Source of the DNA: Bacillota bacterium
GTDB lineage: Bacteria; Bacillota; Dethiobacteria; DTU022
NCBI GenBank assembly: GCA_012797095.1
Contig: JAAZPS010000010.1
Location: 1 to 25,030 of the forward strand
Length of the DNA: 25,030 nucleotides
Direction: 5' to 3'
Shown here: piece after piece, positions 8,210-15,799 of the stretch
Layout of the letters: each line of letters starts with the position of its first letter
Numbering within the stretch: the stretch's first letter is position 1
Notes under the pieces: model-generated
The model's database searches: none
Told to the model about the DNA's origin: nothing
The model's input: the letters and a program-made list of their open reading frames with translations, nothing else
Position numbers and translations under genes: made by a program

Positions 8210-8591
8210 GCGGCTCGGGCCTGGCAGGCCGGTTCTGCCGCCTGGGGCGGCCGGTGCCGGCACCGGAAAGACGGCGCGGGGTTCCACCGCACCGACTGCC
8301 TTTCACCGGATCCTGGAGGAGGCCCGTCGGGAAAACGGGGTCATTTTTTCGGCCCATGCCCTCGGCAGGCTGGAGCAGCGAAAGATCGAATTTGGCCGGG
8401 AAGATCTGCAGAAGATCTCCAGGGCCATGGACAGGATCGCGGCCAAGGGAGCCCGTTCTCCGCTGCTGCTTTACAACAATGTCGCCTTGCTGGCCAGCGT
8501 TCCCAATCGCACCATCATCACGGCGGTGGACGGAACGATGGAGAAAGAACAGCTTTACACGAATATCGACAGCGCGGTTATCTTCGAGTAG
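8199..8591 (+). CDS. Flagellar operon protein, TIGR02530-type, function unknown
   Basis: This 130-residue protein matches the conserved but uncharacterised flagellar operon family usually found between flgD and flgE in Bacillota (TIGR02530). Visible family features are a variable Pro/Gly-rich N-terminus (1-30), TAFHRILEEA (about 33-42), then the core ISAHALGRL-like motif (here IFSAHALGRLEQRKIEF, 49-65). The C-terminal half resembles VALLASVPNRTIITAVDG and ends in VIF. There is no signal peptide and no membrane segment, so it is probably cytoplasmic. It starts at ATGATG (8199/8202) after GAGGGGGG and overlaps flgD. Its fixed position suggests a role in hook assembly or export, which is inference. 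Confidence 0.85.
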   Translation: MMVERLGPGRPVLPPGAAGAGTGKTARGSTAPTAFHRILEEARRENGVIFSAHALGRLEQRKIEFGREDLQKISRAMDRIAAKGARSPLLLYNNVALLASVPNRTIITAVDGTMEKEQLYTNIDSAVIFE

Positions 8592-8680
8592 GCCGGACCT
8601 CTTTGAGGGGGCCTCGCTCTGCCGAACGAAAGAAGCAGAGCCGCCGCGCCGAGGAAAGTTTAACCAAAGGAGGTCAATCA

Positions 8681-9913
8681 ATGATCCGTTCATTAAGCAC
8701 TGCCATATCCGGTTTGAGGGGAAACCAGATCAAACTGGATGTGATCGGCAACAATATTGCCAATGTGAACACGGTGGCGTTCAAGAAATCACAGGTTCGC
8801 TTCGAAGACCTGCTCAGCCAGACCCTGCAGGGGGCGACCGCTCCCATGATCCGGGGGGGGATGAATCCCTCGCAGGTGGGGATGGGGATGCGAGTTTCTT
8901 CTAGCATGAGCACCCACTATCAGGGGCCGATCCAGAATACCGACTGGGAGACCGACCTGGCCATCGAGGGCGCCGGCTATTTCATCGTCTCCGATGGCCG
9001 GGAGCATTTCTATACCCGCGACGGTTCCTTTGGACAGGATGCCAGCGGCCATCTGGTCAACGTCAACGGCCTCAGGTTGATGGGCTGGGCGGGCGCGGGG
9101 GATATCTCCGGGGCGGAGCTGGTGCCGCTGCATATACCGTTGGGGGAGCAGGCTGTGGCCAGGGCCACCTCGCAGATCTCTTTTGCCGGCAACCTGGATG
9201 TGCGTCAGGCAGCGGACGAGCAGTACAGTTACGAGCAATATATCTACGACTCCCTGGGCAGGTGCTATTTTGTTGAATTTACCTTCACCCCGGCGGAGGA
9301 CAGTAACAGCTGGCTCTGTGCGGTCTCCTCCGAAGATCTCGCAATCGGCCCGGGGGATCCGGGAACAGCGGTGGAGCTGGGCGAGCTGCACTTCACTGCC
9401 GAGGGAAACCTGGATCCGGCCAACTCGACCATAACCAACCTCACCGCCGCCCCTGGAGGAGCGGCGCCTATCGAGATCACCCTGAGCTTTCTGGGCTGTA
9501 CCCAGCTGGCTGCGGCCAGCAACATTCTGGTAAGGGAGCAAAACGGTTTTCCCACCGGGGAGCTGATCTCCTTCGAGATCGGCCGCTCCGGAGCGATCAC
9601 CGGCTCCTACAGCAATGGTATGATTGAAGATATCGGCCAGATCCCCCTGGCTTTCTTCACCAACCCCGAGGGGCTGATCAGGGAGGGGGGCAACCTCTTC
9701 CAGAGCACCTCCAATTCCGGTGAGGCGAGGAGAGGACTTCCGGGAACGGAAGGCCGGGGGCTGCTCCGCTCCTCCTCGCTGGAGATGTCCAACGCCGATA
9801 TCGCGGTGGAATTCACGGAGCTGATCACCACCAGCCGCGCCTTTCAGGCCAATACCCGGGTGGTAACGACATCTGATGAGATCTTGATGGAAGTAATCAA
9901 TATGAAGCGGTAG
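8681..9913 (+). CDS. flgE: Flagellar hook protein FlgE
   Basis: FlgE polymerises into the hook, the universal joint between rod and filament. The 410-residue product has the N-terminal rod/hook motif (SLSTAISGLRGNQIKLDVIGNNIANVNT, then FKKSQVRFEDLLSQTL), the FlgE/F/G core (DLAIEGAGYFIV, FYTRDGSF), and the C-terminal helix (TELITTSRAFQANTRVV ending in EVINMKR). AAAGGAGGT at 8666-8674 precedes ATG 8681, so longer in-frame readings upstream are not used. An 89-base spacer separates it from the TIGR02530 gene; within it a 7-base inverted repeat (8616-8622 with 8635-8641) has no T-run. A G8 run (8853-8860) lies within the early codons. Confidence 0.97.
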   Translation: MIRSLSTAISGLRGNQIKLDVIGNNIANVNTVAFKKSQVRFEDLLSQTLQGATAPMIRGGMNPSQVGMGMRVSSSMSTHYQGPIQNTDWETDLAIEGAGYFIVSDGREHFYTRDGSFGQDASGHLVNVNGLRLMGWAGAGDISGAELVPLHIPLGEQAVARATSQISFAGNLDVRQAADEQYSYEQYIYDSLGRCYFVEFTFTPAEDSNSWLCAVSSEDLAIGPGDPGTAVELGELHFTAEGNLDPANSTITNLTAAPGGAAPIEITLSFLGCTQLAAASNILVREQNGFPTGELISFEIGRSGAITGSYSNGMIEDIGQIPLAFFTNPEGLIREGGNLFQSTSNSGEARRGLPGTEGRGLLRSSSLEMSNADIAVEFTELITTSRAFQANTRVVTTSDEILMEVINMKR

Positions 9914-9920
9914 ATCAAGA

Positions 9921-9946
9921 TGGAGGGGGGCCTGTGCCCCCCTCCA
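9921..9946 (+). other. Perfect GC-rich hairpin between flgE and motA
   Basis: An 11-base arm (9921-9931, TGGAGGGGGGC) is followed by a four-base loop (CTGT) and its exact complement (9936-9946). It begins eight bases after the flgE stop codon and ends 22 bases before motA. No T-run follows on either strand, so it is not a canonical intrinsic terminator. It could be a transcript-stabilising 3' structure, an attenuator separating hook from stator expression, or an RNase barrier. The structure is seen directly; its function is inferred. Confidence 0.75.
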
Positions 9947-9968
9947 TAACAGTAAAAGAGGGTTACTG

Positions 9969-10799
9969 ATGAAGCGTTTTGACTCGATGACAGTTATGGG
10001 AATCCTGATCGGTCTTGGCCTGGTCCTGCTGGGGATCAGGCTGGAGGGTGAGATCGGTGCTTTCTGGAACCTGTCCGGTCTGCTGATCACCATCGGAGGC
10101 TCTTTTGGCGCGGTGATGGTGAATTTTCGGGCCGGAGAGATCAGGATGGTCCTGCAGGTAACCAGGCAGGCGTTCATTCGCCGGGAGCAATCGCTGGTCG
10201 ATCTGTGCCACAGATTTGTCTACCTGTCCCAGAAAGCTCGCCGGGAGGGTCTGCTGGTGCTGGAAGATGAGCTTCCGGAGATGGAGGATCCCTTTACGCG
10301 GAATGGGTTGCAGATGGTGATCGACGGCTTTGAACCGGAAGCGATCCGCAAGATTTTGCTTTCGGAGCTGGAATCGATCGAGGAGCGCCATGAACTGGGC
10401 CAGAGCCTTTTCCGGACCTGGGGATCGCTCGCCCCGGCTTTCGGGATGATCGGAACGCTGATCGGGCTGGTGATGATGCTGGGCAAGCTGGAGGATCCCA
10501 GCGCCATCGGTCCGGGCATGGCCGTTGCTCTCCTGACCACCTTTTACGGAGTGCTCCTGGCCAACCTGGTTTTCATCCCCCTGGCCGGCAAGCTGGCCAT
10601 CTACAGCAGGGAAGAGAGCAGGCGGAAAGAGATCATCATCGAGGCGCTGCTGCTGCTGCAAAGCGGGATCAATCCGCGCTTGATGAAAGAACATCTCAAA
10701 GCCTATTTCTCCCCTGCCGAAAGAAAGCTTCTGGAGGAAGAGGAGCGGCGGGAAGAAGAGGAAGAAGAGCTGCCGGAGGAAGTGATCTTCGATGGATAG
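9969..10799 (+). CDS. motA: Flagellar stator protein MotA
   Basis: MotA forms, with MotB, the membrane ion channel that drives the rotor. The 276-residue product has four hydrophobic segments: two near the N-terminus (about 8-23 and 34-52) and two around 155-172 and 183-206. Between them is a large cytoplasmic loop carrying the charged FliG-contact region (RREGLLVLEDELPEMEDPF, 91-109). The channel prolines are present, in LAPAFGMIGTLIGL (Pro156) and in NLVFIPLAGKLA (Pro204). The C-terminus is unusually acidic, ending in a long glutamate run and EVIFDG. ATG 9969 follows AAAAGAGGG. It overlaps motB by eight bases. Whether H+ or Na+ is used cannot be told. Confidence 0.96.
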   Translation: MKRFDSMTVMGILIGLGLVLLGIRLEGEIGAFWNLSGLLITIGGSFGAVMVNFRAGEIRMVLQVTRQAFIRREQSLVDLCHRFVYLSQKARREGLLVLEDELPEMEDPFTRNGLQMVIDGFEPEAIRKILLSELESIEERHELGQSLFRTWGSLAPAFGMIGTLIGLVMMLGKLEDPSAIGPGMAVALLTTFYGVLLANLVFIPLAGKLAIYSREESRRKEIIIEALLLLQSGINPRLMKEHLKAYFSPAERKLLEEEERREEEEEELPEEVIFDG

Positions 10800-11538
10800 A
10801 TCAGGACGGAGAAGAAGGCCCCGCAGGGAAGAAAACAGCGCGCCGTGGATGCTGACCTATTCGGATATGGTTACCCTTTTGCTGACCTTCTTCATCCTGC
10901 TCTTTGCCATGTCGGTGATCGATATCGAACGCTTCAAGGATACGATCATCTCGATCCAGAGCTCCCTCTTCGGCCATACCGGAATAATGGAAAGCCCCCG
11001 GGAGGCGGGCTCTCCGGACGGGGTCGGTGATGCCGAGATCGATGCCCGGGCGCTCGATCTGGGTCAGTCGCTGCTGGAGAAAGCGAGGGAGGCAGAGGCT
11101 CTCCGGGCCAAGGCGGAGCTGTTTCTGGCGCGGGCCGGCCTGGAGGGGGCGGTCGAGATCAGGATCGAGGAGCGGGGGGTGGTCATGGAGCTGCCCAATC
11201 AGATCTTCTTTGAACGGGGCAGCGCCGAGCTCAAGCCGCGAGCCCGGGAATTTCTGAAGGGACTGGCCCTTTTTATCCGTGAGATCAAGCAGCGGATCAT
11301 CATTGAAGGGCATACCTGCAATCTGCCGATCAATACCGCTCGTTATCCCAGCAACTGGGAACTTTCGGCGGCCCGCTCGGTCGGGGTGACCCGCTATCTT
11401 GTGGAGACGCAGGGGTTGGCACCGGACCGCTTCATGGCGACGGGATACGGTGAATATCAGCCGGTGGCGGATAACGGTACTGCCGAGGGAAGGGCCAAAA
11501 ACCGCCGGGTGACCATTGTCTTTTCTCTATCAAAGTGA
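10792..11538 (+). CDS. motB: Flagellar stator protein MotB (OmpA-type peptidoglycan anchor)
   Basis: MotB anchors the stator to the cell wall and supplies the channel aspartate. The 248-residue product has a basic cytoplasmic N-terminus (SGRRRRPRRE), then APWMLTYSDMVTLLLTFFILLFAMS with the ion-carrying Asp at position 25 at the start of the single membrane helix (about 21-41). After the plug/linker region comes an OmpA-like peptidoglycan-binding domain (about 125-245) with IIIEGHTCNLPI, SAARSVGVTRYLV, and GYGEYQPVADN, ending in KNRRVTIVF. ATG 10792 lies inside the end of motA, so the two are translationally coupled. Complete and of ordinary length. Confidence 0.97.
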   Translation: MDRSGRRRRPRREENSAPWMLTYSDMVTLLLTFFILLFAMSVIDIERFKDTIISIQSSLFGHTGIMESPREAGSPDGVGDAEIDARALDLGQSLLEKAREAEALRAKAELFLARAGLEGAVEIRIEERGVVMELPNQIFFERGSAELKPRAREFLKGLALFIREIKQRIIIEGHTCNLPINTARYPSNWELSAARSVGVTRYLVETQGLAPDRFMATGYGEYQPVADNGTAEGRAKNRRVTIVFSLSK

Positions 11539-11557
11539 AGGTGAGGCAGGTAATTTT

Positions 11558-12046
11558 ATGGACTACAGCACATTGACGGAGTCTTCACCGGGAAAGCCCC
11601 CGGTGAAAAAAAGAAAAAGCAGCCGGACACCGCTGCTGATCGCCGCTGCCGTTGCTGCCGGCCTGCTGCTCACCGCTGGCTGGCTCCAGTACGGTACCGC
11701 CATGCAGCGTTGGTTTACCGGCAGGAGCAGTACGGTTCCGGAGGCGGCCCATATTATTCCCCTCAGGGAGCTGCAGGTTAATCTGGCCGATCCGGGAGGG
11801 CGGCGCTATCTCCGCTTGAAGATCTGCTTTGCTACCGGTGACAAAGCCCTGGTCAAGGAGGTCAACCGCCGGGAACCGGAGATTCGCTCCGGGATCATCT
11901 CCCTGCTGCGCTGCCTGACCGTGCAGGATCTGGAGGGGCGCGAGGGGATGGAGCGGTTGGAACGGGAGCTGCTGGAGCAGGTGAACAGCATTCTCGCCTC
12001 GGGGGAGCTGCAGGAGATCTACTTTGACAATATTCTAATTCAATAA
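11558..12046 (+). CDS. fliL: Flagellar basal-body-associated protein FliL
   Basis: FliL is a single-pass membrane protein that surrounds or stabilises stator units near the MS ring. The 162-residue product has a basic N-terminus (KPPVKKRKSSR), one membrane helix (about 25-43), and the conserved extracytoplasmic domain (IIPLRELQVNLADPGGRRYLRLKI, about 66-89, then the EPEIRSGIISLL segment) ending in LQEIYFDNILIQ, close to the usual FliL end. I chose ATG 11558, which follows AAGGTGAGG at 11539-11547. It lies just after motB, which fits its stator role. Complete. Confidence 0.94.
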   Translation: MDYSTLTESSPGKPPVKKRKSSRTPLLIAAAVAAGLLLTAGWLQYGTAMQRWFTGRSSTVPEAAHIIPLRELQVNLADPGGRRYLRLKICFATGDKALVKEVNRREPEIRSGIISLLRCLTVQDLEGREGMERLERELLEQVNSILASGELQEIYFDNILIQ

Positions 12047-12062
12047 TGGGGGTCTTGCTGCC

Positions 12063-12434
12063 ATGAACGGGGAAAAAAAAGGCCGGAAAGAGCCGGTCCA
12101 GGAAAACGGTGGAGCGGAGGGTGCGGCGGTCAAGGTTTGCCGGGTGGAATTTCAACCTTTTCCCGATGAAACGGCCGCGCCGCCCGGTCGGGAGCGCTCT
12201 CCGGTTTTCAACGGGATCAGGCTGAAGCTGGCTGCCGAACTGGGGAAGACCAGGATCAAGATCCGCGATTTCATCAACCTGGAGGAGGGCTCCCTGCTGG
12301 AACTGAACCGCCCGGCAGATGAAAATGTGACCCTGCTGGCCAATGAGGTCCCCTTTGCCCGGGGTGAGATCGTGGTGATCAACGAACGCTTCGGGGTGCG
12401 GCTCACCTCTTTCATGCACGAAAAGCGGGAGTAA
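12063..12434 (+). CDS. fliN: Flagellar switch protein FliN, paralogue 1 (SpoA/C-ring domain)
   Basis: A 123-residue protein made of a charged, disordered N-terminus (1-48) and a single SpoA (FliM/FliN C-terminal) domain (about 50-118). Family signs are IRLKLAAELGKTRIKIRDFINLEEGSLLELN, then a short loop with VPFARGEIVVINERFGVRLTSF, very close to the FliN consensus. FliN forms the base of the C-ring and receives the FliH-FliI export complex. It occupies the fliL-fliO slot where fliM and fliN/fliY normally lie, but fliM is missing here and located at 22585. The ribosome-binding site is a modest TGGGGGTC. It is one of three FliN-type genes in the window. Confidence 0.93.
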   Translation: MNGEKKGRKEPVQENGGAEGAAVKVCRVEFQPFPDETAAPPGRERSPVFNGIRLKLAAELGKTRIKIRDFINLEEGSLLELNRPADENVTLLANEVPFARGEIVVINERFGVRLTSFMHEKRE

Positions 12435-12454
12435 GGACCGGAGGAAGGCTTGAA

Positions 12455-12805
12455 ATGGAAGAATATCTGCTGGTGTTGAAATTCATCGGGCTGCTTCTGC
12501 TGGTGGCGTTGCTGGCCTATCTGGTGATCAGGTTCGGGTTGCGACGCCTGCAGCCTGCGGCGGGACGGGGTTATCTCCGGATCATCCAGAAGACGGCCCT
12601 TGATCTGAAGGGCGACCGCCTGCTGGTCCTGATCCAGATCGGGGAGCGGGTCCTGCTTCTGGGCTCGGCCCAGGGAAATGTCTCCGTGCTGGCGGAGCTC
12701 TCTGCGGAGGAGCTTTCATTGCCGGCTGAAAATGTTACCGGACCGGAAGGCGAAAGCCTTTTTCCCGGACTGCTGAACAGTTTCCGCAGGAAAATGAAAT
12801 CCTGA
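12455..12805 (+). CDS. fliO: Flagellar biosynthetic protein FliO
   Basis: FliO helps assemble the FliP ring of the export gate. The 116-residue product has an N-terminal membrane helix (about 7-26, LVLKFIGLLLLVALLAYLVI), a short basic stretch, and the small cytoplasmic FliO domain: YLRIIQKTALDLKGDRLLVLIQIGERVLLLGSAQG (about 46-80), whose hydrophobic pattern and VLLLG are typical. Conservation in the family is weak, so the call also leans on position directly before fliP. GGAGGAAGG at 12439-12447 precedes ATG 12455. Complete. Confidence 0.92.
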   Translation: MEEYLLVLKFIGLLLLVALLAYLVIRFGLRRLQPAAGRGYLRIIQKTALDLKGDRLLVLIQIGERVLLLGSAQGNVSVLAELSAEELSLPAENVTGPEGESLFPGLLNSFRRKMKS

Positions 12806-12822
12806 AGGGAAGGAACCTACTT

Positions 12823-13596
12823 TTGAAAACAGGGTCTAAAATCTTGCTTGTTCTGCTGCTGCTCCTTCTTTTCGCCGGGACAATCTGGGGCGCCCGTCAG
12901 GCGGCGGCGCAGCCCATCATCGTCCCCGAAGTGGAGCTGCGCCTGGGGGGAGGCGAGGAAAGCCCCGAAAGGCTGGCCGGGTTCCTGCAGCTGCTGCTCT
13001 TTCTCGCAGCGATCACGCTGGCTCCGGCGTTTGTTGTCCTGATGACCTCCTTTACCCGGATCGTGGTGGTGCTCTCCTTTGTCCGGAGCTCCCTGGCGAC
13101 GCAGCAGATCCCGCCCAACCCCGTCATCACCGGCCTTGCTCTTTTCATGACCATCTTCATCATGTTTCCCACCTGGGGGTTGATCAATGAGCAGGCTATT
13201 CAGCCCTATCTGGAAGGGGAGATCAGTGAGGAAGAGGCCTGGGAGGAAGCGAAAGCGCCCCTTTCGGAGTTCATGCTCTATCAGACCCGCGAGAAAGATC
13301 TGGCCCTGTTTATCGATATCTCCGGCATGGAGATCCCGGAGGAGAGGAGCGACCTGCCCCTGCAGGTGCTGGTTCCCTCCTTTGTCATCAGCGAGTTGAA
13401 AACAGCGTTTCAGATGGGATTCATCCTGTTCATCCCCTTTCTGATCATCGATATGGTGGTGGCGAGCACGCTCATGTCCATGGGGATGTTCATGCTCCCT
13501 CCGGTAATTATCTCTTTACCCTTCAAAATATTGCTCTTTATTCTGGTGGATGGTTGGCATCTGGTGGTGAAGTCGCTGCTGGAGAGTTATCTGTAG
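12823..13596 (+). CDS. fliP: Flagellar export gate protein FliP
   Basis: FliP is the main ring component of the FliPQR export gate. The 257-residue product has a cleavable-looking signal peptide (about 1-29, ending AAAQP), then TM segments with the family motifs APAFVVLMTSFTRIVVVLSFVR, QIPPNPVITGLALFMT, and a C-terminal region containing QVLVPSFVISELKTAFQMGF, IPFLIIDMVVASTLMSMGM and LPFKILLFILVDGW. Every conserved FliP block is present. It starts with TTG 12823 after GAAGGGAAGG, about nine bases away; no in-frame ATG lies in the signal peptide. The stop at 13594 is 11 bases upstream of fliQ. Confidence 0.97.
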   Translation: MKTGSKILLVLLLLLLFAGTIWGARQAAAQPIIVPEVELRLGGGEESPERLAGFLQLLLFLAAITLAPAFVVLMTSFTRIVVVLSFVRSSLATQQIPPNPVITGLALFMTIFIMFPTWGLINEQAIQPYLEGEISEEEAWEEAKAPLSEFMLYQTREKDLALFIDISGMEIPEERSDLPLQVLVPSFVISELKTAFQMGFILFIPFLIIDMVVASTLMSMGMFMLPPVIISLPFKILLFILVDGWHLVVKSLLESYL

Positions 13597-13607
13597 GAGG
13601 CGGGAGG

Positions 13608-13874
13608 ATGGCCCAGGGAATCCTGTTGGAGATGCTGAGCGAAGCGGTCAAGGTGATCCTGATCATGGTTGCGCCCATCCTGGGTTTCAGCCTGTTGATG
13701 GGGCTGACTGTAAGCATATTCCAGGCAACGACCCAGATCCAGGAGCAGACACTGGCGTTTGTGCCCAAGATTATCACGGTGCTGCTGGTGCTGATGCTGC
13801 TGGGAGGCTGGATCATCAATGTGGCGGTGCAATTTACCCTGAAACTGTGGAGCGAGGGGCTGACTCCCTTTTGA
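13608..13874 (+). CDS. fliQ: Flagellar export gate protein FliQ
   Basis: FliQ contributes four subunits to the FliPQR gate. The 88-residue protein is two membrane helices (about 10-38 and 49-72) joined by the conserved SIFQATTQIQEQTLAFVPKI loop (about 35-54), followed by a short tail ending LTPF. Length is normal. I chose ATG 13608, 8 bases after AGGAGG (13595-13600), which itself overlaps the fliP stop. Longer in-frame starts inside fliP have no ribosome-binding site. The 49-base gap to fliR contains the fliR ribosome-binding site and nothing else evident. Confidence 0.96.
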   Translation: MAQGILLEMLSEAVKVILIMVAPILGFSLLMGLTVSIFQATTQIQEQTLAFVPKIITVLLVLMLLGGWIINVAVQFTLKLWSEGLTPF

Positions 13875-13923
13875 AAGCCCCCGCCTGCCGCAGCAGAAAA
13901 TATAGCAAGGAGACTGGTAGATC

Positions 13924-14700
13924 TTGAGCCTTGATTTTCTGGATCTGAATCAATGGCCGCTGTACCTGCTAGTATTTGCCCGGATGGCTGGAATAGTGTT
14001 TCTCTTTCCCTATTTCAACTGGCCGGGGATTCCGGCGGTGCTGCGGATCTGGATCGCGATGATCCTTTCCTGGTTGATCTACCTCTCGCTGCCCGGAGAG
14101 GCGCCCTTCAGCACCGCCGGTGCCCCGGAGATGGTACTGCTGCTGGCCAGGGAGGCTGCTGTCGGGCTGGCTCTCGGTTTTCTGATCGTGCTCTGTTTCT
14201 CGCTGTTTACCCAGGCCGGGCAGCTGATGGATCTGGGGGCGGGGCTGACCCTCTCCGCCATTTTCAACCCCCAGGCCGGCGGTCAGGTCACCCTGCTGGG
14301 CAGGTTCTACTACTTGCTGGTGCTGGTCTATTACCTGGCGATCAACGGGCACCATCTTTTTATCACCTCCATCGCCGAAAGCTACCGTTTGATTCCCCTC
14401 GATTCGGCCTTTCTGGCGCGGGAGCTGGCCGGGGGGATGGGGCAGATCTTTGCCCGCATCTTTACCCTTGCTTTCCAGATCGCCGCCCCGGTGATCGTTG
14501 TTCTGCTGATCATGGATCTGGCCCTCGGTCTCATCGCCAAGACCGTGCCCCAGGTTCATGTCTTTGTCGAGGGGCTGCCGTTGAAGATTGCCCTGGCCCT
14601 GCTGATCCTGGGGATCCTGCTGCACCCGATGGCGGCTGCCTGGGAGAGCCTTCTGGATGGCTTCTCCCGCTATCTCTACTGGTTCATGGAAGCGTGGTGA
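13924..14700 (+). CDS. fliR: Flagellar export gate protein FliR
   Basis: FliR is the single-copy subunit that closes the FliPQR helical gate. The 258-residue product is strongly hydrophobic, with about six membrane helices. Family signs are LLVFARMAGIVFLFPYF near the N-terminus, REAAVGLALGFLI (about 77-89), QAGQLMDLGAGLTLSAIFNP (about 99-118), and a C-terminal DLALGLIAKTVPQVHVFVEGLPLKI (about 198-222). It starts with TTG 13924; AAGGAG at 13907-13912 is somewhat far (11 bases), which may limit its translation, in keeping with one copy per gate. Not fused to FlhB, unlike in some clostridia, but the flhB start lies only four bases beyond its stop. Confidence 0.96.
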   Translation: MSLDFLDLNQWPLYLLVFARMAGIVFLFPYFNWPGIPAVLRIWIAMILSWLIYLSLPGEAPFSTAGAPEMVLLLAREAAVGLALGFLIVLCFSLFTQAGQLMDLGAGLTLSAIFNPQAGGQVTLLGRFYYLLVLVYYLAINGHHLFITSIAESYRLIPLDSAFLARELAGGMGQIFARIFTLAFQIAAPVIVVLLIMDLALGLIAKTVPQVHVFVEGLPLKIALALLILGILLHPMAAAWESLLDGFSRYLYWFMEAW

Positions 14701-14704
14701 CAAA

Positions 14705-15799
14705 GTGGCCCCGTTTACCTCTGAAAAGGATAAAACCGAGGAGCCGACGCCGCACCGCTTGAGGGAAGCCCGGCGCAAGGGTCAGGTTTTCCGGAGCGTC
14801 GAGCTGGTCTCGGCGGCCAATCTGCTCACCGTTCTGCTGGCCCTGCTGCTGCTCGGTTCCTGGATGCTGAAGGAATTCGAGGCCCTCTTTAGCACCATCT
14901 ACGAGCACCTCGGCACCGTTCAGCGCGGCGGTTTCCAGGCCGGGGAGATCCTGCTCCGGGGGGCCGGCGGCTATCTGACGATCATGGCCCCTTTCTTCGG
15001 CACGGCTGTTGTGGCCGGGGTAGCGATCAATCTACTTCAGGTCGGGTTCAATGCCAGCGGTTCGCGGCTATCCCCGCAGCTCGAGCGGATCAACCCGCTT
15101 CAGGGGCTCAAGAGAATATTTTCCCAGCGAGCGCTTTTCGAGCTGGCCAAGGCGATCATGAAACTGGTCATTGTCGGTATGGTCACCTTCTACTATGTCC
15201 GCGGCCGGCTTCCGGAGGCGCTGGCCCTGCTCAACCGGGAGGCGGTTCACAGTGCCGCGCTGATCTGGAAGGTGATGGGGGGGCTGGGGCTGCGGGTGGG
15301 GCTCCTCTATCTGGCCCTGGCCCTGCTGGACTATCTTTTTCAACGGCGGGAACACTGGAAGAGTTTGCGCATGACCCGCCGGGAGGTCAAGGAAGAGCTG
15401 AAACATCTGGAGGGCGATCCCCTGATCCGCTCCCGGATCAGGGAAAGGCAGCGGCTGCTGGCCCAGCAGCGGATGCTGGAGGAGCTGCCCACGGCCGATC
15501 TGGTTATCACCAACCCCACGGCGATCGCGGTCGCTTTACGCTACCGGGCGGAAACGGATCAGGCGCCCCGGGTGGTGGCCATGGGGGCCGGTGTCCTTGC
15601 CCGAAAGATCAGGGAGCTGGCGCAAGAGCACCGCATTGCCCTGGTGGAAAATAGGGCGGTGGCGCAGCTGCTCTGGAAAAATGCGGCGGTCGGTGAGGAG
15701 ATCCCGGTGGAGCTGTACCAGGCGGTGGCGGAGATCCTGGCCCTGGTCTACCGGATGAAGGAGCAGAAGAGAGGAGGCGGCGGCGGTGCCGGCCTATGA
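14705..15799 (+). CDS. flhB: Flagellar export switch protein FlhB (NPTA variant)
   Basis: FlhB sets export specificity and self-cleaves when the hook is complete. The 364-residue product begins with EKDKTEEPTPHRLREARRKGQV, the classic FlhB N-terminus, followed by four membrane helices, the RLSPQLERINPLQGLKRIFS segment, and the linker RMTRREVKEELKHLEGDP. The cleavage tetrapeptide is Asn-Pro-Thr-Ala (residues 270-273, 15512-15523), not the common Asn-Pro-Thr-His; Asn and Pro, which carry out cleavage, are kept. GTG 14705 is preferred because it lies just before the conserved N-terminus; ATG 14657 would add 16 residues and overlap fliR. Ends overlapping flhA by 14 bases. Confidence 0.95.
   Translation: MAPFTSEKDKTEEPTPHRLREARRKGQVFRSVELVSAANLLTVLLALLLLGSWMLKEFEALFSTIYEHLGTVQRGGFQAGEILLRGAGGYLTIMAPFFGTAVVAGVAINLLQVGFNASGSRLSPQLERINPLQGLKRIFSQRALFELAKAIMKLVIVGMVTFYYVRGRLPEALALLNREAVHSAALIWKVMGGLGLRVGLLYLALALLDYLFQRREHWKSLRMTRREVKEELKHLEGDPLIRSRIRERQRLLAQQRMLEELPTADLVITNPTAIAVALRYRAETDQAPRVVAMGAGVLARKIRELAQEHRIALVENRAVAQLLWKNAAVGEEIPVELYQAVAEILALVYRMKEQKRGGGGGAGL

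Noticed and set aside
8592..8680. Inverted repeat GCTCTGC/GCAGAGC (8616-8622, 8635-8641) as a terminator before flgE
   Set aside because: Seven-base stem with a 12-base loop and no T-run; too weak, and flgE has its own strong ribosome-binding site.
8853..8860. G8 run in flgE (also G8 in fliG at 3415-3422 and G7 runs elsewhere) as phase-variation tracts
   Set aside because: With G near one third of bases on this strand, one to two runs of eight are expected in 25 kb, and all encode Gly in conserved frames.
4231..9805. GCCGAT-like words resembling sigma-28 -10 elements within fliH and flgE
   Set aside because: No TAAA-type -35 at 14-16 bases upstream and all lie inside conserved coding sequence.
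8789..10177. 462-codon open frame on the minus strand across flgE and motA
   Set aside because: Composition is typical of an antisense shadow (rich in Arg, Pro, Gly, His), no motif, and it covers two well-supported plus-strand genes.
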